From Paenalkalicoccus suaedae (GTDB lineage Bacteria; Bacillota; Bacilli; Bacillales; Salisediminibacteriaceae): a stretch of 64,000 nt of DNA. Shown here in pieces: positions 1 to 7,974 of this stretch; position 1 is the first letter of the stretch, and the number at the start of each line of letters is the position of its first letter. The DNA is taken from assembly GCF_006965545.2 (NCBI RefSeq), contig NZ_CP041372.2, positions 1,116,001 through 1,180,000 on the forward strand, read 5' to 3'. The notes beneath the pieces are model-generated. The model did no database searches, was not told the origin of the DNA, and was given only the letters and a program-made list of their open reading frames with translations. A program made the position numbers and the translations under genes.

Positions 1-2
1 TC

Positions 3-170
3 CTCCGCTATCCATTAACCTATCTTTTCTCAGAGTGGTTTGGTGAGCGTGGAATAGGTATTGGAATGGGAGTGAGCCTCGTGTTGAGTGCTGCGATAGC
101 CGTCCTTTACTATCGCTTTGGGAACTGGAAGGAAATAAAGATTATGGAAAAACAGAAGGAATCTAAGTAG
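3..170 (+). CDS. C-terminal end of a MATE-family multidrug efflux protein (partial)
   Basis: Only the last 55 codons are in the window; the gene begins upstream. The visible part reads as one hydrophobic helix (IGIGMGVSLVLSAAIAVLYY) followed by a short lysine-rich cytoplasmic tail ending in KQKESK. The pattern of a glycine-rich last helix, an aromatic-Arg-Phe turn and a charged tail is typical of the C-terminus of MATE (NorM-like) Na+ or H+ coupled drug exporters. With so little sequence another polytopic transporter is possible. Confidence 0.5.
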   Translation, partial: LRYPLTYLFSEWFGERGIGIGMGVSLVLSAAIAVLYYRFGNWKEIKIMEKQKESK

Positions 171-250
171 AATAAAAGAATGAAGGACGTAAACGTGGCG
201 ACCACATCGAAAGAATAAGTTGGAGAATGAACGTCGAAGGGATGAACGTA

Positions 251-2437
251 ATGACTATATCATTTGTCAATAAAACCTATTATCAGTCGATTTTATCTGA
301 TGAAGAAAATATGAATCCCGTGCAAAGCTTAGGCAAGCTCCTGCATGCAGCGCAACAGGATGGGGAAGCAGAGCTATCTCAAATTCGTTTTGCACAAGGA
401 GAAATGTACTATCATCAATTGGATTTAGAAACAGCTATTTATAAATGGCAAAACGTCACAAATGAGCTTTCTGGATGGGCTCAAAAAAATATTGGTGACA
501 CCTACTATGATCTAAGGCTCACAGAAGACGCCAAGCAAACCTACAAAGCAATTGAGTCAGAGGACGATGTGCTGAGCGTAGAAGTAGCCTTACAGCTCCT
601 TTCTATCTATGCAGAAGAGAGCAATAAAGAGCAGGTTTATCATTACACAAGCCGCGCACTTGCGATCAATCCAGATTATCCGAATGTAACAGACTTAGCT
701 AAAACCGTTTACGAGGATTATGAGGACTGGCCAAAAGCAATCGACCTCGCGCTATCAGAAGGAGAACGGACAAACGAAACGGATTGGTATCGTTATCTCC
801 TACGATATGTCGAAGCAGGGTACACAGCAGGCTTCACACCTGAATACTTTGAGAGCGCAATGAAGCACGTGTACACCCTGGACCGCGACTTGTTTATTCA
901 GCTCATCGCGGCGCTCACTAAAACGTATCGTAATAAAGATACGTATCTTTATTGGGTCGGAACTCTCAACACCATCTTTGCGACGATCGAGTTAGACACC
1001 ACGATGGACTGGGAGCTCTTAGCAGCCCTTCACCATGACATTTATTTAGATTTAACCTCAGGAGCCTATTTAGAGCGCGAGATCGAGCCTATCCTTCCTT
1101 ACCTCGTGCAACATTGGGAAGAGCTCGCTATACGATCAGGATCTGGTCAAACGTTGAGTACTGCTGCCAGAGTAGCGTGGCAGGATACGTATCCAGATTT
1201 AAAAAATGAAACGATGGTAGAGCAAAAAGAAGACGCAGCGCTTGCAGTAGAAGAGATGCTAAAGCTTCTAGAAGACGTCGTGATCTGGTCGGAGGATGCG
1301 CAAGTTGACGAGACGGTTCTTATCAAACTACGTGAAGATCTCTCGCAACTACCAGGAGTCGGTGCACAATTTGTTACATCTTCTGATTTAACCTTTGATC
1401 GTGTGAAATGGCTAGAAGCATTAAGAAGAAATGCAAACGATGCAGAAGGCGAAAAAGCGAGACAAATGGCGCGAGAACTTTCATCAACCATCCAGCGCTT
1501 CTTACAGCGCCTCTTAAATCAGCAGGTAGCGGCTGAAGGTGGATTAGAGCAACAGATTACATTCTTTAATGAAATGCTGACAAAGCTCCGTGGTTTAAAA
1601 ACAAGCGTAGAAGATTTACGCGAAGAGAAAAAAGAGTCCGTTATAGAAACCTACCAACGCATGAAAGATATGCAAAAGGAACAATTAATGGAAGCCATTC
1701 CTCGGATTATTAAGGATACAGAATCGTTGTTAGATGATGAAGACAGAAGTATTCGTACCATTCACGAAGAGCTCAACGATGAGATGAACAACCGCATTTA
1801 TGAGTTTGCAAATGTTCAACTGCTTCCTGTTTTCAAGCAGTCGCTAGAGCGATGGACGCAAAATGTCGAAGCAGAATTTAAAGATACACAGCAGTATTTT
1901 GATGAGATGAATGAGAGTTTTAACAATCAGTTTAATGAGGAGCGTCTGAAGCTTCACCTAGATGCACAGCTATTCGCTGATTGGAAGCGCGATTTACGTC
2001 GTATGGTGAATCGAGCTGAATTCCAAGACGAAAATATTATGAATCGTTTGGAGCCAAAGCAACTATTGCTGCGTAATGTTGGGAAGCTATTTGGCGACAT
2101 GCAACAAAATCGACAGTTCTTAATTAAACAGTATAGAAGCTATATTCAAAACGATTCCTTTGAAGAAGTAGCAGAGTCAATTTCTCATAAGCTGTTCTTT
2201 GAGTTTGATCTGTTTGAAAAGGCCATTAAATCGGACGTGGATGCTGCGTTTACCGATCTTATCGATCACATTGATGATTTAATTGCTTCTTATGAGGAAG
2301 CTCTTGAACAAACAGAGATTGAGCTTCAGGAATTACGAGAGCATCCGGAGAAATTCTATGATCCATTAAAAATCTTTGACCTTCGTCAAAAGCAGTGTGC
2401 ACATTTGTTAGGAGATAGGCAAGACGTAATGGAATAA
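251..2437 (+). CDS. Large TPR and coiled-coil cytoplasmic protein of unknown function
   Basis: I do not recognise the family. The 728-residue protein has no signal peptide or membrane segment. The first 170 residues look like tetratricopeptide helices (RFAQGEMYYHQLDLETAIYKW; a Tyr/Ala pattern repeated about every 34 residues). The middle is helical. From about residue 410 to the end it is very rich in Glu, Lys and Gln with heptad patterns (for example EQQITFFNEMLTKLRGLKTS and SYEEALEQTEIELQELREH), suggesting long coiled coils of the sort seen in dynamin-like stalks, but there is no GTPase motif. ATGs at 227, 242 and 251 are in frame; 251 is best spaced from the GAAGGG ribosome site. A rho-independent hairpin at 2449-2473 follows. 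Confidence 0.6.
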   Translation: MTISFVNKTYYQSILSDEENMNPVQSLGKLLHAAQQDGEAELSQIRFAQGEMYYHQLDLETAIYKWQNVTNELSGWAQKNIGDTYYDLRLTEDAKQTYKAIESEDDVLSVEVALQLLSIYAEESNKEQVYHYTSRALAINPDYPNVTDLAKTVYEDYEDWPKAIDLALSEGERTNETDWYRYLLRYVEAGYTAGFTPEYFESAMKHVYTLDRDLFIQLIAALTKTYRNKDTYLYWVGTLNTIFATIELDTTMDWELLAALHHDIYLDLTSGAYLEREIEPILPYLVQHWEELAIRSGSGQTLSTAARVAWQDTYPDLKNETMVEQKEDAALAVEEMLKLLEDVVIWSEDAQVDETVLIKLREDLSQLPGVGAQFVTSSDLTFDRVKWLEALRRNANDAEGEKARQMARELSSTIQRFLQRLLNQQVAAEGGLEQQITFFNEMLTKLRGLKTSVEDLREEKKESVIETYQRMKDMQKEQLMEAIPRIIKDTESLLDDEDRSIRTIHEELNDEMNNRIYEFANVQLLPVFKQSLERWTQNVEAEFKDTQQYFDEMNESFNNQFNEERLKLHLDAQLFADWKRDLRRMVNRAEFQDENIMNRLEPKQLLLRNVGKLFGDMQQNRQFLIKQYRSYIQNDSFEEVAESISHKLFFEFDLFEKAIKSDVDAAFTDLIDHIDDLIASYEEALEQTEIELQELREHPEKFYDPLKIFDLRQKQCAHLLGDRQDVME

Positions 2438-2448
2438 GATATAGGATA

Positions 2449-2478
2449 GAGGCTTAGGATTTCCTAGGCCTCTTCGTT
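2449..2478 (+). terminator. Terminator after the TPR protein gene
   Basis: An 11-bp stem GAGGCtTAGGA / TCCTAgGCCTC lies 12 bases past the stop codon. The T tract is weak (TTCGTT), so efficiency is uncertain. Confidence 0.5.
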
Positions 2479-2581
2479 ATTCTGTAAGCTTAATGAGCTA
2501 CTTTCACATATCTCAACTTTACGCATAATTCCCCATTTCGAGGACAACATAGAAGAAATAAGAATGAATGGAGGATGACGT

Positions 2582-3355
2582 ATGAAAGCTGTCTTTGCTT
2601 TATTACTGGCATGTTGTATCGTCATGTCAACCACGACTGTTTTTGCAGCTGAGCAACCAGCTGGTGCCGTTTCTATCGCCAAAGAAAATACGTATCGGAA
2701 CGCCCAGATTGAAATGACCTCTTTAAAGCCAAAATCATCTACTACCTCTCTTTTAGAAACTACAGACGTACCTATTCATAACCTCGCTCTCTTACAGCAG
2801 TTAAATGAATCCTCATGGAATCGCTCCAAGCTATCGTTTGGTTTTAAAGGAAGCATTTATTTAGGGAGTTGGCCCCTTTCATATACATCCACTTCCTCTG
2901 AAATTGATTGGAAGCAGGAAAAAATAAATATGAACATGCTCGATAATCGAGGAGGAGCCTCAGCTCGCTCCATTTCTCACACGCAACAACAGCAAAAGCA
3001 AGCAAAGGCTTTACTTACAGAAGGTTTAAAACAAAAAGAGATGGTTATGCAACTTTTATTACGTGACACCCAACAACGAACAAAAGTGCCACTCGGTACT
3101 CAAGCAGTAGTAGGATTTGGAACAGAGGCAGCGTCATCCTTCTCTGTAGCGCCAGGACAAATCGGATATCTGTATGCATATTTACCAACTGTCGCTGAAA
3201 CAGGGACGATCACATATGGGGAAGTTTATATCTCCATTGAGCACGGAGAGGCAACGCTTGATATTCAGGATGTGACAGAGGTGGCAGTACAAGCACAGCT
3301 GCCGATTCAAAATATGCTGTTTTTAGAGTTGCAACAATCAAAGCAACCGAGGTGA
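2582..3355 (+). CDS. yfkD: YfkD-like secreted protein
   Basis: A 257-residue exported protein: Met-Lys, then a hydrophobic core of about 18 residues (AVFALLLACCIVMSTTTVFA) and an AXA-type cleavage site before EQPAG. The mature part is mixed alpha/beta with a Gln-rich helix (SHTQQQQKQAKALL). In B. subtilis yfkD lies beside the radical-SAM gene yfkAB, and the same pair is convergent here. The biochemical role is unknown; YfkD-like proteins are mostly found in spore formers. GGAGG stands 5 bases before the ATG. The stop codon leads straight into the 21-bp repeat array at 3393. Confidence 0.7.
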   Translation: MKAVFALLLACCIVMSTTTVFAAEQPAGAVSIAKENTYRNAQIEMTSLKPKSSTTSLLETTDVPIHNLALLQQLNESSWNRSKLSFGFKGSIYLGSWPLSYTSTSSEIDWKQEKINMNMLDNRGGASARSISHTQQQQKQAKALLTEGLKQKEMVMQLLLRDTQQRTKVPLGTQAVVGFGTEAASSFSVAPGQIGYLYAYLPTVAETGTITYGEVYISIEHGEATLDIQDVTEVAVQAQLPIQNMLFLELQQSKQPR

Positions 3356-3392
3356 CGTTAAAAGAAAGAATGTATAATTGAGCAAGGAATTC

Positions 3393-3609
3393 GGATAATG
3401 AAAGGCTGAAAGTGGATAATGAAGCGAGGAATTCGGATAATGAAAGGCCAAAAGTGGATAATGAAGCGAGGAATTCGGATAATGGAAGGCCAAAAGTGGA
3501 TAATGATCGAGGAATTCGGATAATGAAAGGCTGAAAGTGGATAATGAAGCGAGGAATCCGGATAATGAAAGGCCAAATCTGGATAGTGAAGCGAGGAATT
3601 CGGATAATC
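3393..3609. repeat. Intergenic 21-bp array, core GGATAATG (11 copies)
   Basis: The core GGATAATG or a close variant starts at 3393, 3414, 3435, 3456, 3477, 3498, 3518, 3539, 3560, 3581 and 3602: ten intervals, nine of exactly 21 bp and one of 20. Two kinds of spacer alternate (gcgaggaattc and aggccaaaagt), giving a 42-bp higher-order unit. Because 21 is a multiple of three, several frames stay open and give heptad-periodic nonsense peptides; these are not genes. Read on the minus strand every second word is TTATCCACT, one base off the DnaA box TTATCCACA. It fills the space between the convergent yfkD and yfkAB. Confidence 0.9.
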
Positions 3610-3636
3610 ATACCTAAATGAACCCCACCTCCCCAC

Positions 3637-3677
3637 AAAAAAAGGCTAGGACAGTCAACTTACACTTGTCCCAGCCT
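3637..3677 (-). terminator. Terminator of yfkAB
   Basis: On the minus strand AGGCTGGGACAA pairs with CTGTCCTAGCCT and is followed by seven T residues, just past the yfkAB stop codon. Confidence 0.85.
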
Positions 3678-3684
3678 CAACCGA

Positions 3685-4800
3685 TTATTTCGTTATCTTA
3701 GCTTCTCTTGCCATAAAATCGGCATCTTTATAATAAGCATTTTTCACAAGTAAGTTTGGTCCTAAACATTCGACAGCCGGACAGTGACAGGAGACGGATT
3801 TGGCAAGCTCTGTTTGTTGCCAAGCATCAAATGCATCTACTAACGATCGGTCCTGAACATTACCTAAGTTTCCATCCGCGTGAAAATCAGTGACATGAAT
3901 CGAGCCATCAAAAATGTTCACATTTAAACGGGAGCGTCCGTCCGGATCATTACGGACAGTCACATTTTTCGTTTCATATAAGCGTTTTTGTAGCGCTAAA
4001 TCCTCTTCAGATTCATTACATGGGTAGAAGGGCAGAGTACCGAACAGCATCCATGTATCAGGGTCGCGATGGTCTAAAAGACGGTGAATGCCCTCACGGA
4101 TCTCGTCAAGCTTCGCAGTTTCTAAATGCGTAGCAAATGATGTTGGGTACATAGGGTGAACTTCGTGTCTCGTGCAACCCATTGCAACAATTTGATCATG
4201 AATAGCTTCTAGGTGTGGCAAGGTACGTTTATTGAGCATTGTCTCAGCTGAGATCATCACGCCTTCTGCAGCTAGCGCTTTACTATTTTCGACCATACGA
4301 TTAAAATAATCAGCACGAATCTTGTCAGATGGTTTTTTATCCATTACAGCAAAACCAATTTCTTTAAAATCCTCTACGCTACCGTAGTTATGAGAAATAT
4401 GAAGCACATCTAAGTAAGGTGTAATTAATTTATAACGCTCTAACGGCATCGTCAAGTTCGAATTTATTTGCGTGCGAACGCCTCGCTCATGCGCATATTT
4501 TAAGAGTGGTACGACATAGCCTTTGACAGACTTCATCGAGAGCATTGGCTCACCGCCAGTAATGCTCAATGCTCGTAGATGAGGAATCTCATCAAGACGC
4601 TTTATAAAGATATCAATAGGCAAAGGATCAGGGTCCTTCGTTGTAAGGGAGTATCCAACCGCGCAATGTTCACAGCGCATATTACATAGATTTGTGGTGG
4701 TAAATTCAATATTAGTGAGAGTAGATTTACCAAAGTCTTTTATATCGAGGTACGCTTCCCAAGGATCGTACGAAGGGCGAATCTTTTCAAGTGTTCTCAT
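3685..4800 (-). CDS. yfkAB: Radical SAM protein YfkAB
   Basis: A 371-residue radical S-adenosylmethionine enzyme. The cluster-binding motif CNMRCEHC (CxxxCxxC) lies near residue 40, and the SAM-binding GGEP (ITGGEPMLS) follows about 45 residues later. A Cys-rich C-terminal part (CHCPAVECLGPN) may bind a second iron-sulfur cluster, as in SPASM-type enzymes. In B. subtilis strains this is one gene, yfkAB, of unknown substrate. ATGs exist at 4809 and 4800; AAAGGA lies one base before the first and ten before the second, so 4800 is preferred. Confidence 0.85.
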   Translation of the reverse strand: MRTLEKIRPSYDPWEAYLDIKDFGKSTLTNIEFTTTNLCNMRCEHCAVGYSLTTKDPDPLPIDIFIKRLDEIPHLRALSITGGEPMLSMKSVKGYVVPLLKYAHERGVRTQINSNLTMPLERYKLITPYLDVLHISHNYGSVEDFKEIGFAVMDKKPSDKIRADYFNRMVENSKALAAEGVMISAETMLNKRTLPHLEAIHDQIVAMGCTRHEVHPMYPTSFATHLETAKLDEIREGIHRLLDHRDPDTWMLFGTLPFYPCNESEEDLALQKRLYETKNVTVRNDPDGRSRLNVNIFDGSIHVTDFHADGNLGNVQDRSLVDAFDAWQQTELAKSVSCHCPAVECLGPNLLVKNAYYKDADFMAREAKITK

Positions 4801-4940
4801 TCCGTTCATTCCTTTCCATTAAACCGTCTATAATGATACCAGTCTCCTCGGCTAATAGATAGAGGATGGCGAGAATTATCCCTTTCACGCTCCACATTTT
4901 CTGTTACAATGGTAAAAGCGAACGATGAGAGGGTGACACG

Positions 4941-5114
4941 ATGGACGACAAAAAGCTAAAGCTTCAAACTCTTCATGAGCGTATGGAAAAGCTTGTATCG
5001 ATTCTCGATTCTCTGGATCCAGAGAAAACGGACGTCTCTGATATTGATCAGATCATCTCGATGCTAGACGACTTAGAAGAGCAGTGCAAGCGTTATAGAC
5101 AACAATACGAATAA
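4941..5114 (+). CDS. SE1561 family small protein
   Basis: A 57-residue acidic, all-helical protein. The segment LVSILDSLDPEKTDVSDIDQIISMLDDLEEQCKR carries the pattern of the small SE1561 family of Bacilli (D-P-E-x-T-D ... D-I-D-x-x-I-S-M-L-D-D-L). Function unknown. It has a GAGAGGGTGA ribosome site and a strong terminator straight after its stop, so it appears to be a single-gene unit divergent from yfkAB. Confidence 0.8.
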   Translation: MDDKKLKLQTLHERMEKLVSILDSLDPEKTDVSDIDQIISMLDDLEEQCKRYRQQYE

Positions 5115-5122
5115 ACGATGAT

Positions 5123-5158
5123 GCCGAGGGATAGTTGATGCTATCTCTCGGCTTTTTT
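5123..5158 (+). terminator. Terminator after the SE1561 family gene
   Basis: GCCGAGGGATAG pairs with CTATCTCTCGGC around a short loop, followed by TTTTTT. Confidence 0.9.
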
Positions 5159-5198
5159 GATTATAATAAACGTATTAGAAGCTGATAGAGGAGAGTAT

Positions 5199-5798
5199 AT
5201 GATGATTATTTACTTTGTAAGACATGGGGAATCAGAAGGCAATAAAAAAGCAATGATTCAAGGACAGTCAGAGTACCCTTTGACACAAACTGGTGAGAAT
5301 CAGGCAAAGCAGGTGGCGCAGGCATTACATGATGTGGGTGCGAGCACTATTTATACTTCTGACTTGGCGCGAGCGAAAAATACAGCAAAGCCAATCGCAG
5401 CTCTTCAAGGTAAAAAGGCTGTGGAGAGTACATTATTACGCGAAGTCTTCTTAGGTCCTTTAGAAAATCGTACGAGAGAGGATATATTAACAAGCTATCC
5501 TCACATTAACCAAATCGTCACATCTGGTGTGGAAGGGACTGAAACGATCGAAGCGTTGACAGAACGGTGCCATACGCAACTTAAGAAGTGGAAGAAATAC
5601 CATGCGAGTGAGACGATTATTGCGGTTTCTCATGGAGGGTTTATTAGTATTTTCCTCATGTATTTATTTGCGAAGGAAAATTGGCACACACTGCACCGCC
5701 CATTTAGAATTGGGAACACTGGGATTACGCGAGTTCGAATAGAAGGCGATAATGTTTATTTTGACTATGTAAACAATACGTCTCATCTTGCTAATTAG
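5199..5798 (+). CDS. Histidine phosphatase family protein (phosphoglycerate mutase-like)
   Basis: A 199-residue member of the histidine phosphatase superfamily. The phosphoacceptor motif RHGESEGN is at the N-terminus, followed by TSDLARAKNTA and the second catalytic histidine in AVSHGG (about residue 145). Such proteins hydrolyse phosphomonoesters; the substrate cannot be told from sequence. GAGGAG at 5188-5193 serves tandem ATG codons at 5199 and 5202. A longer reading upstream would run into the preceding terminator and is unlikely. Confidence 0.85.
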   Translation: MMIIYFVRHGESEGNKKAMIQGQSEYPLTQTGENQAKQVAQALHDVGASTIYTSDLARAKNTAKPIAALQGKKAVESTLLREVFLGPLENRTREDILTSYPHINQIVTSGVEGTETIEALTERCHTQLKKWKKYHASETIIAVSHGGFISIFLMYLFAKENWHTLHRPFRIGNTGITRVRIEGDNVYFDYVNNTSHLAN

Positions 5799-5860
5799 CC
5801 TTTGCTTCCTGAATGAAACGAGGCTTTTACGAGCATGCTAACATGAAAGAGGTGAGGATC

Positions 5861-6607
5861 ATGTTACATGCAATTATGGCGTCTTTTATACTTGCTACAA
5901 GTTTTATGCAATGGAGCTTCGACCATGGCACTCCGACTACACCTGCATCTTCTGTTCATGAGGAGCTGTTAGAGGAGGTTGGTGGGATGTACGTTGGTGA
6001 TTCAACTCAAAGGGAAGTATATTTAACCTTCGATAATGGCTATGAAAATGGGTACACAGCTCAAATTTTAGATACCTTAAAAGAGAAGCAAGTGCCTGCC
6101 GCCTTCTTTGTCACTGGTCATTATGTACGAGAAGAGCCAGAGCTAGTCTTAAGAATGATTAAAGAAGGACATGTGGTTGGCAATCATTCCAATCATCATC
6201 CAAGCTTTGCACGATTGTCCTTTGATCAAATTAAACAAGAGCTTGAAGACGTAGAGAAAGAAGTGAAAAAGCTTGATCCAACCTATGAGATGATCTATGT
6301 GAGACCACCAAGAGGAGAGTTTAACCGAGAAGCTTTACTTGCTTGTAAAGAACTCGGCTACTCGTCGATTTTTTGGTCAATGGCCTATAAGGACTGGGAG
6401 GTTGATCATCAAAAGGGTAAATCCTTTGCTTTTGAGCAAATCACAAAGCGTGTTTCTCCAGGAGCTGTGCTATTACTTCACTCTGTTTCTTCAGATAATG
6501 CGCAAGCTTTACCAGACGTCATTGATCACGTTAAACAATCTGGTCTTACGTTTAAACACTTAGACGATTGGAAGCTTCGAGAGGAGTTAGAGCCTCTAAC
6601 ACATTAA
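5861..6607 (+). CDS. pdaA: Polysaccharide deacetylase PdaA (muramic delta-lactam formation)
   Basis: A 248-residue NodB-fold deacetylase of the PdaA type. An N-terminal hydrophobic segment (MASFILATSFMQWSF) exports it. The NodB motifs are visible: motif 1 TFDNGYENGYT (the TFDNGYENG form is typical of PdaA), motif 2 GNHSNHHPS with the metal histidines, motif 3 RPPRGEF, and LLHSVS near the end. PdaA removes acetyl groups from muramic acid so that delta-lactam can form in spore cortex, needed for germination. AGGTGAGG precedes the ATG at 5861; an upstream in-frame ATG at 5813 has no ribosome site. Confidence 0.85.
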   Translation: MLHAIMASFILATSFMQWSFDHGTPTTPASSVHEELLEEVGGMYVGDSTQREVYLTFDNGYENGYTAQILDTLKEKQVPAAFFVTGHYVREEPELVLRMIKEGHVVGNHSNHHPSFARLSFDQIKQELEDVEKEVKKLDPTYEMIYVRPPRGEFNREALLACKELGYSSIFWSMAYKDWEVDHQKGKSFAFEQITKRVSPGAVLLLHSVSSDNAQALPDVIDHVKQSGLTFKHLDDWKLREELEPLTH

Positions 6608-6622
6608 AAAAGCCCTCCCTAA

Positions 6623-6991
6623 TTAGTGGGAAAGCTCTGCGAACCAGAGATCACCTAAAGCGGCTGATAAATTCTCTAATGTATGAATATCTCGAGTGTC
6701 AAACGCAATTCTTTCTTCTGACCTAACAACTAGGACTGCTTCATGTAAGTTATTTCCTGGAATCTGAAAGCGAAGCTCGGAATTTTGCATCCAGTTAGAA
6801 TCCTGTTCGCTCGAGGCTGCAATCAATGTAGCCTCTTTTTCTGTTTCCATTAAATAAATACCGCACCAATCAATATAAGATACTTCCTCAACTAAGAGAG
6901 AAGTAGCGGCCTCCAAAATCTTTGATACATCCTGTTTTTTATATACCTCTGCCATGATCTTTAATGATACAATATCAGTTGCTATAGACAA
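6623..6991 (-). CDS. GAF-domain protein of unknown function
   Basis: A 122-residue single-domain protein. The segment YIDWCGIYLMETEKEATLIAAS has the W-x-G-[IF]-Y-L core of GAF domains, and the C-terminal TLENLSAALGDLWF fits the last helix. It lacks the cysteines of free methionine-R-sulfoxide reductase, so a sensory or binding role is more likely than that enzyme; this is inference. AGGGGAG stands six bases before a TTG at 6991, preferred over the ATG at 7009, which precedes the ribosome site. Confidence 0.6.
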   Translation of the reverse strand: MSIATDIVSLKIMAEVYKKQDVSKILEAATSLLVEEVSYIDWCGIYLMETEKEATLIAASSEQDSNWMQNSELRFQIPGNNLHEAVLVVRSEERIAFDTRDIHTLENLSAALGDLWFAELSH

Positions 6992-7107
6992 TTGAATCTC
7001 CCCTAACATAGGTGTTTGCAGTCAACATTGTATCAAAAATTATATCCTGTGTGGTGTGGCAAATACAGGATGCATGGTATGATGGACGAGACAAGGAGGG
7101 ATTTTGA

Positions 7108-7974
7108 TTGATTATCACTCTAAAAGGACCGTATCGCTTTGAGCAAGCGTTAAAGCGCCTTTCTATAGATCCGCTACTCACGATCGATGTAGAGGCAGAA
7201 CGTATCAAAATGCCTCTTATTATTCAAGATAAACCAGTTGTAGCTGTTGTTACTCAAATTGGCACAGTGATGGAGCCAAAGCTTGACGTTACGATGCTAG
7301 ATGAAGCACCATCGGAACTTGTTAAAGCTGAAATCACACGTATCTTTCATTTAGAGACCCCATTAACAGAGATACATGCTTTTTTTAGTAATACAGAGCT
7401 TGCGCCAATTTTTAACGAGTTAAAAGGGACGCCTTTTGTCTGTGAACCCTCCCTTTTTGGCTGCATAGCAAAAACGATTATTCATCAGCAGCTTAATATG
7501 AAGTTTGCGTATACACTATCAGAACGCTTTGTTAAAACATTTGGATTTAATCAACACGGAGCATGGTTTTATCCTTCGCCTGAAAAAGTGGCAACTCTTA
7601 CTGTAGAGCAACTACGAGAGCTACAGTTTAGTGGTAGGAAAGCAGAGTACGTGATTGATACAGCGAAGCTCATTGCTTCAGGGGCCCTTGATTTACACGA
7701 GCTTGGCAAGAAAATGGACGATGAGATGTTAAAAGAGTTAATCGCGATTCGTGGTATAGGTCGTTGGACAGCAGAAAATATTTTAATGTTTGGTTACGGA
7801 CGAATGGATCTATTCCCAGTCCAAGACATCGGTATCCAAAATACGGTCAAGATCCTAAAAGGCCTGGCTACAAAGCCAACTGTAGCAGAGCTTGATGAAC
7901 TGGCGATAAACTGGCAACCTTATCGTACGTATGCAGCATTATATTTATGGGAAAGTATAGAAACGAATGGATGA
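7108..7974 (+). CDS. DNA-3-methyladenine glycosylase, AlkA type (YfjP-like)
   Basis: A 288-residue base-excision repair glycosylase. The helix-hairpin-helix GPD motif is clear: ELIAIRGIGRWTAENILMFGYGRMDLFPVQD, with the catalytic aspartate in VQDIG. The N-terminal part resembles the AlkA lead domain. It removes alkylated purines from DNA and corresponds to B. subtilis yfjP, which also precedes the rRNA methyltransferase gene. The start is TTG, seven bases after AAGGAGGG. Its stop overlaps the next gene by four bases (ATGA). Confidence 0.85.
   Translation: MIITLKGPYRFEQALKRLSIDPLLTIDVEAERIKMPLIIQDKPVVAVVTQIGTVMEPKLDVTMLDEAPSELVKAEITRIFHLETPLTEIHAFFSNTELAPIFNELKGTPFVCEPSLFGCIAKTIIHQQLNMKFAYTLSERFVKTFGFNQHGAWFYPSPEKVATLTVEQLRELQFSGRKAEYVIDTAKLIASGALDLHELGKKMDDEMLKELIAIRGIGRWTAENILMFGYGRMDLFPVQDIGIQNTVKILKGLATKPTVAELDELAINWQPYRTYAALYLWESIETNG

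Noticed and set aside
3393-3609. CRISPR array
   Set aside because: Repeat and spacer lengths are far too short, spacers alternate instead of being unique, and there are no cas genes.
3210-3638. Minus-strand open frames of 142 and 92 codons rich in I-I-R-I-P repeats
   Set aside because: They arise from the 21-bp array, whose period is a multiple of three, so several frames are open with heptad repeats; no ribosome site and part overlaps yfkD.
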